Below, piece by piece: positions 52,918 through 62,043 of a stretch of 64,000 nt of DNA; position 1 is the first letter of the stretch; each line of letters begins with the position of its first letter. The stretch spans positions 1 to 64,000 of the forward strand of contig NZ_APNM01000014.1 in NCBI RefSeq assembly GCF_040361335.1. The letters are read 5' to 3'. The position numbers and the translations under genes were made by a program. The notes under the pieces are model-generated. The model was not told where the DNA came from. It did no database searches and saw only the letters and a program-made list of their open reading frames with translations. This stretch comes from APNM01 sp040361335 (lineage in GTDB: Bacteria; Pseudomonadota; Gammaproteobacteria; Nevskiales; Salinisphaeraceae).

Positions 52918-52933
52918 CTGTTCGTTTATACAG
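52918..52933 (+). promoter_or_regulatory. LexA (SOS) box
   Basis: CTGTTCGTTTATACAG is an exact CTGT-N8-ACAG, the gammaproteobacterial LexA operator. It ends seven bases before the start codon of the radical SAM gene, so LexA binding would block transcription or its start. Confidence 0.85.
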
Positions 52934-52940
52934 TATCAAA

Positions 52941-54020
52941 ATGAAGGCACGGCGGCGACAGGCGTTCAAGGGGCGGGGCGCGGTATCCAATCCCGCCGGC
53001 CGCTTCGAGTCGGTCGATCACGAGGTGTTCGACGACGGCTGGGGCAGCGCCGAGGAGGAACCCGAGGCCCCGGCCACCGAGCTGCGCGCGGACCCGGCGC
53101 GCACGGTCATCACCCGCAACCGCTCGCCGGACATCCCGTTCGAGGCCTCCATCAATCCCTACCGGGGCTGCGAGCATGCGTGCCCTTATTGTTTTGCCCG
53201 CCCCAGCCACAGTTACCTGGACCTGTCGCCGGGTCTCGACTTCGAGACCCGCATCTTCTACAAGGGCAACGCCGCCGAGCGGCTGGAGGCGGAGCTGCGT
53301 AAGCCCGGCTATCGGCCGACGCCGATCTCGCTGGGCATCAACACCGACGCCTACCAACCGGCGGAGCGCCGGTTGCGGGTCACCCGTTCGCTGCTGGAGG
53401 TGCTCTGGGCCTACCGGCACCCGGTGAGCCTGATCACCAAGAGCGCGCTGATCACGCGCGACCTGGACATCCTCGGACCGATGGCCGAGCACGGCCTGGT
53501 ATCCGCGGCGGTGAGCGTGACCTCGCTGGACCCGGACATCAAGCGCCGCCTGGAGCCCCGTACCGCCGGCCCCGCCGCGCGGCTGCGCACCATCCGGGCA
53601 CTGGCCGACGCCGGCGTACCCACCGCGGTGATGGCGGCGCCGGTGATCCCCGCGATCACCGACCACGAGCTGGAGGCGATCCTGGCGGCGGCGGCCGAGG
53701 CCGGCGCGCGCGGCGCGGGCTACGTCCTGCTGCGGCTGCCGCACGAACTCAAGGAGGTGTTCCGGGACTGGCTGGAGACCCATTACCCGGACCGCGCCGA
53801 GCACGTGATGAGCCTGGTGCGCCAGTCGCGCGGCGGCAAGGACTACGACGCCGCCTGGGGCACGCGCATGACCGGCACCGGGGTGTTCGCGGACATGATC
53901 GCGCAGCGCTTCCGCGCGGCCAGCCGCCGCCACGGCCTCGACCGCGGCGACCGGGCACCGCTGACCACCGCCCTGTTCCGGGTGCCGCCGCGCAGCGGCG
54001 ATCAGATGTCGCTTCTGTAG
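52941..54020 (+). CDS. PA0069-family radical SAM protein (SplB-like), SOS-controlled
   Basis: 359 residues. The 4Fe-4S/SAM motif NPYRGCEHACPYCFARPSHS has C77, C81 and C84. SLGINTDAYQPAERRLRVTR and LITKSALITRDLDILGPMAE are shared with spore-photoproduct-lyase-like and PA0069-type proteins. An N-terminal tail with KGRGAVSNPAGRFE is typical of the PA0069 group. The LexA box directly upstream indicates induction by DNA damage; from memory, PA0069 belongs to the LexA regulon in P. aeruginosa. The reaction is unknown; DNA-lesion repair is an inference. Confidence 0.92.
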   Translation: MKARRRQAFKGRGAVSNPAGRFESVDHEVFDDGWGSAEEEPEAPATELRADPARTVITRNRSPDIPFEASINPYRGCEHACPYCFARPSHSYLDLSPGLDFETRIFYKGNAAERLEAELRKPGYRPTPISLGINTDAYQPAERRLRVTRSLLEVLWAYRHPVSLITKSALITRDLDILGPMAEHGLVSAAVSVTSLDPDIKRRLEPRTAGPAARLRTIRALADAGVPTAVMAAPVIPAITDHELEAILAAAAEAGARGAGYVLLRLPHELKEVFRDWLETHYPDRAEHVMSLVRQSRGGKDYDAAWGTRMTGTGVFADMIAQRFRAASRRHGLDRGDRAPLTTALFRVPPRSGDQMSLL

Positions 54021-54825
54021 CCGGGCGATTCGAACCACGGAGGCACGGAGGACACAGAGATTTAATGGGGTGAGTCTTCTTGGCCTTTTTGCACCTGTGC
54101 TCTCTGTGTCTCTGTGGTTGATCTTCTAGCTGCCGGAAACGGGCCAGACGGCCCTTGTTCCAACCCACGCCTGCCGAAGATCACGACGGCGGCAAGCGGC
54201 CCGCCAGAACATGGACCACAGAGGCGCACAGAGGGACACAGAGGGCACTGACGGTCGTCCCGGAAGCCGCAAAGAAGCCTGCCCCGGACACGATCACGGT
54301 TTTCATGCGGAAGAGGCGGATGGCCCGCCAAGGTTCGTTGCCAACCCGGCGGCTCGAGCGCCGGGGCGCTTCGCGGTCGGCGCCGTGCCGAGTCAAGGCG
54401 CTTGTTTTATCCACAGATTGACACCGATTAACGCAGATTAATTGGGGCTGTTCTTTAATCTGCGTCCATCGGCGTCATCTGCGGATCGTTTCTTCCGGGA
54501 ACCGCCCGCCAAGCTCCGTTGCCGCCCCGGCAATTCGGTCGCCTAGGCGCTGCGCGGTCGGCGCCGTGCCGAATCAAGGCATTTGTTTATCCGCGGATGG
54601 ACGCCGATTAACGCAGATCGGTTGGACTGCTCTTTAATCTGCGTACATCGGCGTAATCTGTGGATTCCTTCTTCCGGCAAGCGGCCAGCAAAAGCCTCCG
54701 TGCGCCTCTGTGGTTTCAGGTCCCGCCAACTAAAAGCCTGTGGACCGGGATAAGCGAAGCGCCGCCGGCTGTCTGGGCGCCGAGCGCAGTAGTGTTGTAG
54801 CGGTTTTTTCAGCGTCGCGATCGCC
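54021..54825. repeat. 805-base gene-free repeat region
   Basis: No gene. Contents: an inverted pair of CACAGAG repeats (54032-54122) flanking TTTAATGGGGTGAGTCTTCT; another CACAGAG copy (54211-54247); two tandem composite units of about 181 bp (about 54320-54500 and 54501-54690), each with GCGGTCGGCGCCGTGCCGA (54373, 54554) followed by TTTATCC and inverted GATTAACGCAGAT/AATCTGCGT copies; and a last CACAGAG half copy at 54698-54718. An inverted copy of the composite unit is at 60582-60805. Confidence 0.85.
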
Positions 54826-56436
54826 TCAATCTTTGCTCCCCGTGCCCTCCGTGCCTCTGTGGTTGATTGAGATCGAGCCGGCCTCGGCGCCCGGGGAGAG
54901 CGCCTCCAGCGCGTGCTCGGCGAGGCCGACGCCGGCCTCGCTCATGGTGGAGTAGACCTCGTCCGCGCCGGCCTCGCGGATCGCCCGCGCCTGGTCGGGA
55001 TACATGGTGTGGGCCACGATCACGCCGGCATAGCCGGTGCGGCGCAACTGCTTGGTGGCGAACAGACTGGCCTCGGTGGCGGGCATCGCCAGCACCGCGG
55101 CGCGGATGCCGCTCAGGTCGGCCGCGTGCCAGAAGGACGAGTCCTCGGCATCCGAATACACCACGTTGCGGCCGGCCTCCACGTGCCCGGTCACCTTGTT
55201 GGGGTCGGCGTCGATGCCGATCACCGACTCGCCGCGCTGCGCGATCAGGTCGTAGGCCGCGGTGCCGGCCCGGCCCATGCCCAGAACCAGCACCCGCGCG
55301 TGGTTCAGGGAAGCCGGCTGCTCGTCCGGGTGCGGTGTACTGCGCTCGAACGGGATCAGGCCGCCCTCCATCCGCTCGAACAGCTCGTGCGCCATGCGGT
55401 TGAGGGGCGCCGAGATCACGAACGACAGCGCCACCGCCAGGGCCAGCGGCACCAGCCACTCGGGCAGCAGTCCGGCGGCCACGATCAGGCCGAACTCGCT
55501 GTAGCTGGTGAGGCCGACGCCGGCCAGGAAGGCATTGCGGGCGCGCAGCTTGAAGGCCAGCAGCAGGGCGAAGAACAGTATCGCCTTCAGCGGCAGCGCC
55601 AGGGCCAGGACCGCGGCGAACACCAGCGACTGGCCATCCGGCAGGCCGGACATCCCGATCTGGAGGAAGAACCCCACCAGGAATACTTCCTTGAGGCTCC
55701 AGAGGGAATCGGACAATTCCTGGGCGCGCGGATGCCCCGCCAGCAGCATGCCGGCCACCAGCGCCCCCAGTTCCGGACTGAGCCCGACCAGCTCGAAGCC
55801 GGCACCGCCGACCCCCAGCGCCAGCAACATGCCCATGAGCACCAGCAGCTCGTCGTGCCCGACCAACTCCAGCAGCCAGTGCAGCAGCGGCCGTAGCAAC
55901 GGCAGCGCGAACACACCCAGCGCCCAGACGGACGGGGCATGATCGCCGGCGAAGCTGAGCACCCCGAGGGCGATGAGGTCCTGCACGATCAGGATGCCGA
56001 TCGCCACCCGGCCGTGGAAGGCGCGCAACTCGCGCTTGGCCTCCAGAACCTTGGCCGCGAGCACCGTGCTGGAAAAGGACAGCGCCACCGCCAGCAGCAG
56101 CGCCGTGGCCCAGTCCAGGCCCAGCCACAGATGCAGGATGGGCGCGAACAGCAGGCAGGAAATGCCGAAATGCAGCATGCCGCCGCCGATCACCTCGGCG
56201 CGCAGCAGGTTCGCGAGCTTGAGCTTGAGCCCGACGGTGAACAGGAGCAGGAGCACGCCCAGGTGCGACAGGTGCTGCAGCACCTCGTGGGTCTCGTCGG
56301 GGAGCTGCAGCGGTTCCTTGAAGGCGTGGATCAGGAAGCCCGCGCCGAGGAATCCGACCAGGGGCGGCAGACCCAGCGGCCGGACCAGCAGGCCCATGCC
56401 GAACGCGAAACTGACACACACCACCTCGAACAACAC
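54826..56436 (-). CDS. Kef-type cation:proton antiporter (CPA2) with TrkA-N domain
   Basis: 536 residues. About 12-13 membrane helices start FEVVCVSFAFGMGLLVRPLG and include FSSTVLAAKVLEAKRELRAF and FLVGFFLQIGMSGLPDGQSL (CPA2 motifs). A C-terminal Rossmann RCK/TrkA-N domain begins ARVLVLGMGRAGTAAYDLIA (GxGxxG) at about residue 383. A potassium:proton antiporter role is likely. The last residues INHRGTEGTGSKD are encoded by a CACAGAG-type repeat (54840-54868), so the gene's end was replaced by repeat sequence. No KefF/G-like partner is adjacent. Confidence 0.9.
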   Translation of the reverse strand: MLFEVVCVSFAFGMGLLVRPLGLPPLVGFLGAGFLIHAFKEPLQLPDETHEVLQHLSHLGVLLLLFTVGLKLKLANLLRAEVIGGGMLHFGISCLLFAPILHLWLGLDWATALLLAVALSFSSTVLAAKVLEAKRELRAFHGRVAIGILIVQDLIALGVLSFAGDHAPSVWALGVFALPLLRPLLHWLLELVGHDELLVLMGMLLALGVGGAGFELVGLSPELGALVAGMLLAGHPRAQELSDSLWSLKEVFLVGFFLQIGMSGLPDGQSLVFAAVLALALPLKAILFFALLLAFKLRARNAFLAGVGLTSYSEFGLIVAAGLLPEWLVPLALAVALSFVISAPLNRMAHELFERMEGGLIPFERSTPHPDEQPASLNHARVLVLGMGRAGTAAYDLIAQRGESVIGIDADPNKVTGHVEAGRNVVYSDAEDSSFWHAADLSGIRAAVLAMPATEASLFATKQLRRTGYAGVIVAHTMYPDQARAIREAGADEVYSTMSEAGVGLAEHALEALSPGAEAGSISINHRGTEGTGSKD

Positions 56437-56502
56437 GGGAATACCCCTGTCTCTGCCGATCCGCGGCCCGCCGCCGCTATCTCATGATCGCACGACGCCG
56501 GA

Positions 56503-57435
<933 letters not shown>

Positions 57436-57491
57436 TCCTGTTTCCGGTTCGGGGGGCAAACGCACAGGATAGCGTTCTGGTTTAGGTGATT

Positions 57492-57556
57492 GGTGATTGG
57501 TGATTCGTTGGGAAGAGGGGGTTATGCTCTTTGCCAATCACGAATCACCAATCACC
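57492..57556. repeat. 17-bp perfect inverted repeat in a divergent gap
   Basis: GGTGATTGGTGATTCGT (57492-57508) faces ACGAATCACCAATCACC (57540-57556), with an additional GGTGATT unit at 57485. It lies between the divergent hydrolase and DUF1992 genes and ends 9 bases before the DUF1992 ATG, so it may be transcribed as a leader hairpin. Short GTGATT repeats suggest a dispersed element. Confidence 0.7.
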
Positions 57557-57565
57557 CTCATAGGA

Positions 57566-57937
57566 ATGCGCCTGCTCGACCGACTCGCCGAGGAACACAT
57601 CAGCGCCGCCGCGGAGCGCGGCGAGCTGGACGATCTGCCCGGGGCCGGCCGCCCGCTGAAGCTGGACGACGACCGCTTCGTGCCGGAGGAACTGCGCGCG
57701 GGTTACCGGCTGCTCAAGAACGCCGGCTACCTGCCGCCCGAGCTGCAGACCCGCCGCGAGATCGCCAGCGTGGAGGAACTGCTGGAGCGGGCCGACCCGG
57801 ACAGCACCGAGCACGCGCTCGCCCAGCGGCGCCTGTCGCTGTTGCGCGCGCGGCTGGGCGAGGGCCGAATGGGCCAGCTCCGCGCGGCGCGGGAATACCA
57901 GGAGGCGGTCCTGCGGCGCCTGGGCGGCGATGACTGA
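57566..57937 (+). CDS. DUF1992 (DnaJ-C28-like conserved domain) protein
   Basis: A 123-residue soluble protein. LLDRLAEEHISAAAERGELD, DLPGAGRPLKLDDDRFVPEE and LRAGYRLLKNAGYLPPELQT are the complete DUF1992 signature, the domain found in DNAJC28 homologues. No J domain is present. Function is unknown. ATG 57566 is preferred over 57497, which would read through the inverted repeat; the Shine-Dalgarno sequence is weak (TAGGA). It overlaps the GNAT gene by 8 bp. Confidence 0.9.
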   Translation: MRLLDRLAEEHISAAAERGELDDLPGAGRPLKLDDDRFVPEELRAGYRLLKNAGYLPPELQTRREIASVEELLERADPDSTEHALAQRRLSLLRARLGEGRMGQLRAAREYQEAVLRRLGGDD

Positions 57938-58448
57938 CATCGTCCTGCGTCCGGCCGACGACGATGCCGCGCTGACGGCGATCGCCGCCCTCGCCCGCCG
58001 CATCTGGCGGGAACACTATCCCGGCATCATCAGCCATGCCCAGATCGACTACATGCTCACGCAGGGCTACGCCCTGCCGGTGATGCGGCGCGAGATCGAG
58101 GACGGGGTGCGCTACGTGCTGGCCGAGGCGGACGGCGACCCCGCGGGCTTCGCCGCCCACGGCCCGGACGCGGGGGACGAGGACACGTTGTGGCTGCACA
58201 AGCTCTATGTGGCCGGCGAGCACCGCGGTCGCGGCCTGGCCCGCCGCCTGCTGGACGACGCCCTGGCCCACGCCCGCGCGCGCGGCGCCGACCGCGTCCG
58301 GCTGCGGGTCAACCGCCACAACCGCGTCGCCGTCGAAGCCTACCGCCGCCTGGGTTTCCGCATCGAGAGCACCGATATCAAGGACATCGGCGGCGGCTTC
58401 GTGATGGACGACTACCTGATGGGCCGCGCGGCGGCCCAAGGAGGCTAA
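57930..58448 (+). CDS. GNAT-family N-acetyltransferase
   Basis: 172 residues. The acetyl-CoA-binding motif A is LYVAGEHRGRGLARRLLDDA (about residues 92-111, R/Q-x-x-G-R/G). RLRVNRHNRVAVEAYRRLGF is the conserved motif-B region. WREHYPGIISHAQIDYMLTQ at the N terminus is the acceptor side. The acceptor substrate is unknown. It starts within the 3' end of the DUF1992 gene, so the two are coupled. A CACAGAG repeat follows the stop. Confidence 0.9.
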   Translation: MTDIVLRPADDDAALTAIAALARRIWREHYPGIISHAQIDYMLTQGYALPVMRREIEDGVRYVLAEADGDPAGFAAHGPDAGDEDTLWLHKLYVAGEHRGRGLARRLLDDALAHARARGADRVRLRVNRHNRVAVEAYRRLGFRIESTDIKDIGGGFVMDDYLMGRAAAQGG

Positions 58449-58533
58449 CCACAGAGGCACAGAGAGCACAGAGGAAAAGAGTCAGGAAGACTCACCCCAT
58501 TAAATCTCTGTGCCCTCTGTGCCTCTGTGGTTC
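58444..58533. repeat. CACAGAG-type dispersed repeat (inverted pair)
   Basis: CTAACCACAGAGGCACAGAG on the left and CTGTGCCTCTGTGGTTC on the right flank GACTCACCCCATTAAATC. This is the reverse complement of the centre of the copy at 54032-54122, showing that the whole 90-bp unit, not just the arms, is repeated. Confidence 0.85.
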
Positions 58534-58591
58534 AAGATCATTTCCTCGGCGATCGAGTCGTCGGCGGCATGCCGGGAAAGCCTGGCCCGGC

Positions 58592-59749
58592 CTATGCCTT
58601 GCCCAGCATGTCGCGCGCGATCAGTTCCTTCATGATCTCCGAGGTGCCGCCGTAGATGCGCTGCACGCGGGCGTCCGCGAAGGCGCGGGCGATCGGGTAC
58701 TCGCGCATGTAGCCGTAGCCGCCGAACAGTTGCAGGCAGCCGTCGGCCACCCGCCACTGCATCTCGGTGCTGGACAGCTTGGCCATGGCCGCGGTGGTGA
58801 CGTCCAGGGTGCCGGCGCGGAAGCGGTCCATGCACTGGTCGACGAAGGCACGGGTCACGGCGGCGTCGGTGCGCATCTCGGCCAGCCGGAACCGGGTGTT
58901 CTGGAAGCTGGACAGGGGCTGGCCGAAGGCCTTGCGCTCGCGCACGTAGTCGGCGGTCCACTCGATCATGCCCTCGGCGGCGGCGACGGCGGCCACCGCC
59001 AGCGCCAGCCGCTCGCGCGGCAGCTCGTCGATCAGGTGGATGAAGCCCTGGTGCTCGCGGCCGAGGATCGCGTCGTCCGGCAGCCGCAGGTCCTCGAAGA
59101 ATAGCTCGGCGGTGTCGCCGGCGTGCTGACCCAGTTTGCGCAGGTTGCGTCCGCGCCGGAAGCCCGGCAGCGAGGTGTCCACAAGGAACAGGCTGGTGCC
59201 ACGGGCGCCGCCCTCGGGGCGGGTACGCGCCGCGATCACCATGACATCGGCGTAGATGCCGTTGGTGATGAAGGTCTTGGCGCCGTTGAGCACCCAGCCG
59301 TCGCCGTCGCGGTCGGCGCGGGTGCGCATGCCCTGGAGGTCGCTGCCGGCGCCGGGCTCGGTCATGCCGATGCCGATCACCGCCTCGCCGGCCACCATCC
59401 GCGGCAGCCAATGTTCTTTCTGGGCGTCGCTGCCGAGATCGAGCAGGTAGGGAGTGACCACGTCCGAGTGCACGGAAACCGCGGTGGCCAAGCCGCCCAT
59501 GCCGGCGCGCCCCAACTCCTCCAGGACCACGGCCGAGAGCGCGAAGTCGGCGCCCGCGCCGCCGTAGGCCTCGGGGACGTCCAGACACAGCAGACCGGCC
59601 TCGCCGAGCTGGGTCCAGACCTCGCGCGGGAAGGCTTCGGCCTCCTCCCAGTCCTCGTAATGGGGCCGTATCTCGTTGTCGATGAAGCGGCGGACACTGT
59701 CGCGGAACAGTTCCCGCTCGGCCCGGACATCTTCCTCCAGCGCGGCCAT
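58592..59749 (-). CDS. Acyl-CoA dehydrogenase
   Basis: A 385-residue FAD enzyme forming the alpha,beta double bond of acyl-CoA in beta-oxidation. IGIGMTEPGAGSDLQGMRTR and WVLNGAKTFITNGIYADVMV are the FAD/substrate motifs. The catalytic base should be Glu in MREYPIARAFADARVQRIYG followed by GTSEIMKELIARDML (GTSEIMK region, Glu present). A medium- or long-chain type cannot be decided. It is a single gene; a repeat lies between its 3' end and the GNAT gene. Confidence 0.94.
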   Translation of the reverse strand: MAALEEDVRAERELFRDSVRRFIDNEIRPHYEDWEEAEAFPREVWTQLGEAGLLCLDVPEAYGGAGADFALSAVVLEELGRAGMGGLATAVSVHSDVVTPYLLDLGSDAQKEHWLPRMVAGEAVIGIGMTEPGAGSDLQGMRTRADRDGDGWVLNGAKTFITNGIYADVMVIAARTRPEGGARGTSLFLVDTSLPGFRRGRNLRKLGQHAGDTAELFFEDLRLPDDAILGREHQGFIHLIDELPRERLALAVAAVAAAEGMIEWTADYVRERKAFGQPLSSFQNTRFRLAEMRTDAAVTRAFVDQCMDRFRAGTLDVTTAAMAKLSSTEMQWRVADGCLQLFGGYGYMREYPIARAFADARVQRIYGGTSEIMKELIARDMLGKA

Positions 59750-59898
59750 GCTCTCCTCCGGTTATAGCGATCGCAGACGCAGGATAGCAGGACCGGGGAC
59801 CGCCACGGCCGCCCGAAAGAAGGGGCGGCAGGCGTAACAGAGCGTTAATCGCCGGCCGTCAAGATACCCCGACGAATCCCGCGCTATCGGAGCATGCC

Positions 59899-60045
59899 AT
59901 GTTCGACCGACTGTTCGCCGGCGCCATCGGCCTCGTGGCCGCCGCCGCCTTTCTGCTCTCCACGGCGGGCGCGTGGTATCCACCGGGCTCCGACCACGTC
60001 CCCGCCGAGACGGTCGCGGCCGCCGGCGGGGCCGGGAAAAGTTAG
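59899..60045 (+). CDS. Small single-helix membrane protein (48 aa)
   Basis: FDRLFAGAIGLVAAAAFLLS then TAGAWYPPGSDHVPAETVAA: one hydrophobic helix and a short periplasmic tail. It has no recognised family. Its stop TAG (60043-60045) interlocks with the stop of the convergent DUF3096 gene (TTAG). No strong ribosome-binding site is seen, though CGGAGC lies 8 bases upstream. Confidence 0.5.
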   Translation: MFDRLFAGAIGLVAAAAFLLSTAGAWYPPGSDHVPAETVAAAGGAGKS

Positions 60046-60185
60046 CTCACGAGACCCAGGATCCCGATCACGATCAGGTAGCCCGCGACGATGTAGTTCA
60101 GCAGTCGCGGCACCAGCAGGATCGCGATGCCCGCGGCCAGGGATAGCAGGGGCGTGAGCATCGCGGCGTCGATGGTGAGGGTCAT
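60042..60185 (-). CDS. DUF3096 small membrane protein (47 aa)
   Basis: TLTIDAAMLTPLLSLAAGIA then ILLVPRLLNYIVAGYLIVIG and ILGLVS. LLSLxAGIxILxxPRLLNYIVAxYLIxIG is the DUF3096 signature: two hydrophobic helices around a PRLLNY turn. GGGGAGAA precedes the ATG. Function is unknown. An in-frame upstream extension to 60272 has no family support. Confidence 0.85.
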   Translation of the reverse strand: MTLTIDAAMLTPLLSLAAGIAILLVPRLLNYIVAGYLIVIGILGLVS

Positions 60186-60333
60186 GGTGCGTTCTCCCCG
60201 TGGTTGCGGATTCACCGCGCAAGCGGCGGAGACAGCTTGACCGCACACACCGGCAAGCGCAACACACCCCACCCGTTGGTGCCGCCCCGCCCTACGCGCT
60301 ACAGTCGAGGCTCGTTCCGAGCAGGGATTGCCG

Positions 60334-60519
60334 ATGCGACCGGTCTACATCGTCGTCAACGGGATACTGATCTTCCTGGGCTACCTGGCGGTGGTGAACA
60401 CGGACTTCGACCACCCGGACACCTTCTATTCGGTCACCCTGCCGCTGGTGGACATGGTGTATTGCACCTATCTCCTGCTGCTGGCCTTTATCGAAATCTA
60501 TAACAACACTTGGCGCTGA
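60334..60519 (+). CDS. Small membrane protein (61 aa), unknown
   Basis: RPVYIVVNGILIFLGYLAVV, then NTDFDHPDTFYSVTLPLVDM and VYCTYLLLLAFIEIYNNTWR: two hydrophobic helices around an acidic loop. Codon use is like a real gene. I do not recognise a family. A GAGCAGGGA stretch lies before the ATG. The stop is immediately followed by the repeat GAGAGGGTGTTTAC. Confidence 0.6.
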   Translation: MRPVYIVVNGILIFLGYLAVVNTDFDHPDTFYSVTLPLVDMVYCTYLLLLAFIEIYNNTWR

Positions 60520-60581
60520 GAGGGTGTTTACACAATCAACTGGCATGAACGAGGCTTTGGCTGGCGGGACATGAAACCACT

Positions 60582-60834
60582 CCATTTTCTGGCTGGCCGT
60601 TTGCCGAGGCGCTTCCCGGAAGAAAGCATCCGCAGATTACGCCGATGGACGCAGATTAAAGAACAGCCCCAGCCAATCTGCGTTAATCGGTGTCCATCTG
60701 CGGATAAAACAAATGCCTTGGCTTGGCACGGCGCTGACCGCGTAGCGCCCCGGCGACCGAACTGCCGGAGTGGAAACGAACCTGGGCGGGCGGTTCCAGG
60801 AAGAAGCAATCCGCGGATGTGCGCGGATTGAGAG
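60582..60834. repeat. Composite dispersed repeat, inverted relative to 54320-54690
   Basis: Contains ATCCGCAGATTACGCCGATG, then ACGCAGATTAAAGAACAGCC and AATCTGCGTTAATCGGTGTC, followed by AAATGCCTTGGCTTGGCACG and GCGCTGACCGCG. This is the reverse complement of the composite unit at 54320-54690. A short GCGGAT copy (60808-60830) follows. No gene lies in 60520-60912. Confidence 0.8.
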
Positions 60835-60903
60835 GGTGTCTACAAAACTACTGCGCTCCGGCGGCGCCAGACCTGCCTTCGTTCGCTACGTTTCGTAGAC
60901 ACC
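60835..60903. repeat. 69-bp inverted-repeat element (MITE-like)
   Basis: GGTGTCTACAAAAC and its inverse GTTTCGTAGACACC (one mismatch in 14) bracket 41 bases. A related GAGAGGGTGTTTACAC stands alone at 60517-60533. It could be a non-autonomous IS remnant, or the terminator of the gene starting at 61572. Confidence 0.55.
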
Positions 60904-60912
60904 TTCCGAGCG

Positions 60913-61572
60913 TCACCCCAGGAGACGGTCGATGCACTCGCGCTCGTCCGCCAGCATCCGCTGCACGGCGCGGTGCGCGCCGGCGGCGTCCGGCAGCCGC
61001 CGCAGGGCGTCGAAACCCGCCGCGATCCGGTCGTATAGCCGGCCCATGCCGGCGGCGTGTGCCGGACCGCGCGCCAGCTTGAAACCCATGTGCGCCCAGC
61101 GTCTGCGGGCGATTCCCTCCAGGTCCGCGGCCAGGTCGCCGGCGAGCCCGCACTGACGGCGCCGGTCGTCGAGGCCGCCGACCTCGCGGTAGGCGCGCAC
61201 ATAGGCCGCGGCGACGATCTCCCGGTCCGGCGCCAGCCGCTCGGCCACGGCCTCGTCCAATTCCCGCGTCAGGGTGGCGAAGGCGAGCGCATCGCGCAGC
61301 ATGCGCGAATCCGGCAGCAGCCGGCCGAGACGGGCGCCGGCGGCGTCGGGGTCGCCGGTCAGCTCGCCCAGATCGAGGTCGCGAAAGAAGGATTCGGCGA
61401 AATACCGCAGCAACGGCGTGGCGCGGGCACGCTCGGCGACATCGGCATGGCGTGCGTACAGCCGCCGGGCCTGCCAGCCGCGGAGACGTGCCACATGGGC
61501 GGCGAACGCCGGATCGTGGTGCTCGCGCAGCGCCGCGTGGCGATGCAGGATGGCCGTCAATTCCGCGCTCAT
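60913..61572 (-). CDS. FFLEELY-like hypothetical protein
   Basis: A 219-residue all-helical protein. ATPLLRYFAESFFRDLDLGE corresponds to the FFLEELY segment of that family. LARGPAHAAGMGRLYDRIAA and VQRMLADERECIDRLLG match the family's C-terminal pattern (ARxPAxxAGxxxLQxFLExGF.., xxIxxRE). The motif itself is degenerate (FFRDLDL). The start at ATG 61572 gives the usual length; a longer in-frame extension to 62001 crosses the lipoprotein gene on the other strand. Function is unknown. Confidence 0.65.
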   Translation of the reverse strand: MSAELTAILHRHAALREHHDPAFAAHVARLRGWQARRLYARHADVAERARATPLLRYFAESFFRDLDLGELTGDPDAAGARLGRLLPDSRMLRDALAFATLTRELDEAVAERLAPDREIVAAAYVRAYREVGGLDDRRRQCGLAGDLAADLEGIARRRWAHMGFKLARGPAHAAGMGRLYDRIAAGFDALRRLPDAAGAHRAVQRMLADERECIDRLLG

Positions 61573-61707
61573 CGGACCGACCACGGGGCCGCGCCGGGGC
61601 ATCCGGACTTGAATCCGGGCAACGGCGGCGTAATATCCGAGGGCAGTGCGGCTGGCACGACCGTACGACGATAATTCACGTTGTAACGCTTTATAGGGAG
61701 TAAACGT

Positions 61708-61965
61708 ATGAATCGTAGCAGGATGGTCACCTTTGCCGCCGCGACGCTCATCGGCCTGAGCGGCCTCGGTCTCGCGGCCTGCGAGCAGGATACCCGCGAG
61801 GACATGAAGGAAGAGGCCAACGAGGCCGTGGACGAGACCAAGGAGATGTTCCAGGACGACTCCGCCGTCGAGGATTCCGCCGAGGACTTCGGCAACGCCG
61901 CCGAGGAGACCGGCGACCGGATGGAGGAGTCCATGGAGGACGCGACGGAGGATTCGCAGAACTGA
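61708..61965 (+). CDS. Small acidic lipoprotein (85 aa)
   Basis: Signal peptide with lipobox GLGLAACEQDTREDMKEEAN (Cys about 25). The mature part is extremely acidic and repetitive (Glu/Asp with Ala/Met), ending ESMEDATEDSQN, and is probably helical or disordered. GGAGTAAACGT precedes the ATG and a strong terminator follows, so it is a monocistronic and probably well expressed envelope protein. No family is recognised. Confidence 0.8.
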   Translation: MNRSRMVTFAAATLIGLSGLGLAACEQDTREDMKEEANEAVDETKEMFQDDSAVEDSAEDFGNAAEETGDRMEESMEDATEDSQN

Positions 61966-62001
61966 CAAGCGAATCCGACGCGGCCCCGCACCGCGGGGCA
62001 C

Positions 62002-62034
62002 GGGGGCCGGCCCGAGGGGGGCCGGCCCCTTTTT
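62002..62034. terminator. Strong bidirectional-type terminator
   Basis: GGGGGCCGGCCC, loop GAG, GGGGGCCGGCCCC then TTTTT: a stem of about 11 GC pairs with a T tail on the plus strand, ending the acidic lipoprotein gene and facing the convergent gene at 62044. Confidence 0.85.
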
Positions 62035-62043
62035 CGTTCGGGG

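Noticed and set aside
60913..62001. 362-codon minus-strand ORF as one protein
   Set aside because: Its first 143 codons lie opposite the acidic lipoprotein gene, which has lipobox, ribosome-binding site and terminator. The family-like part starts at 61572.
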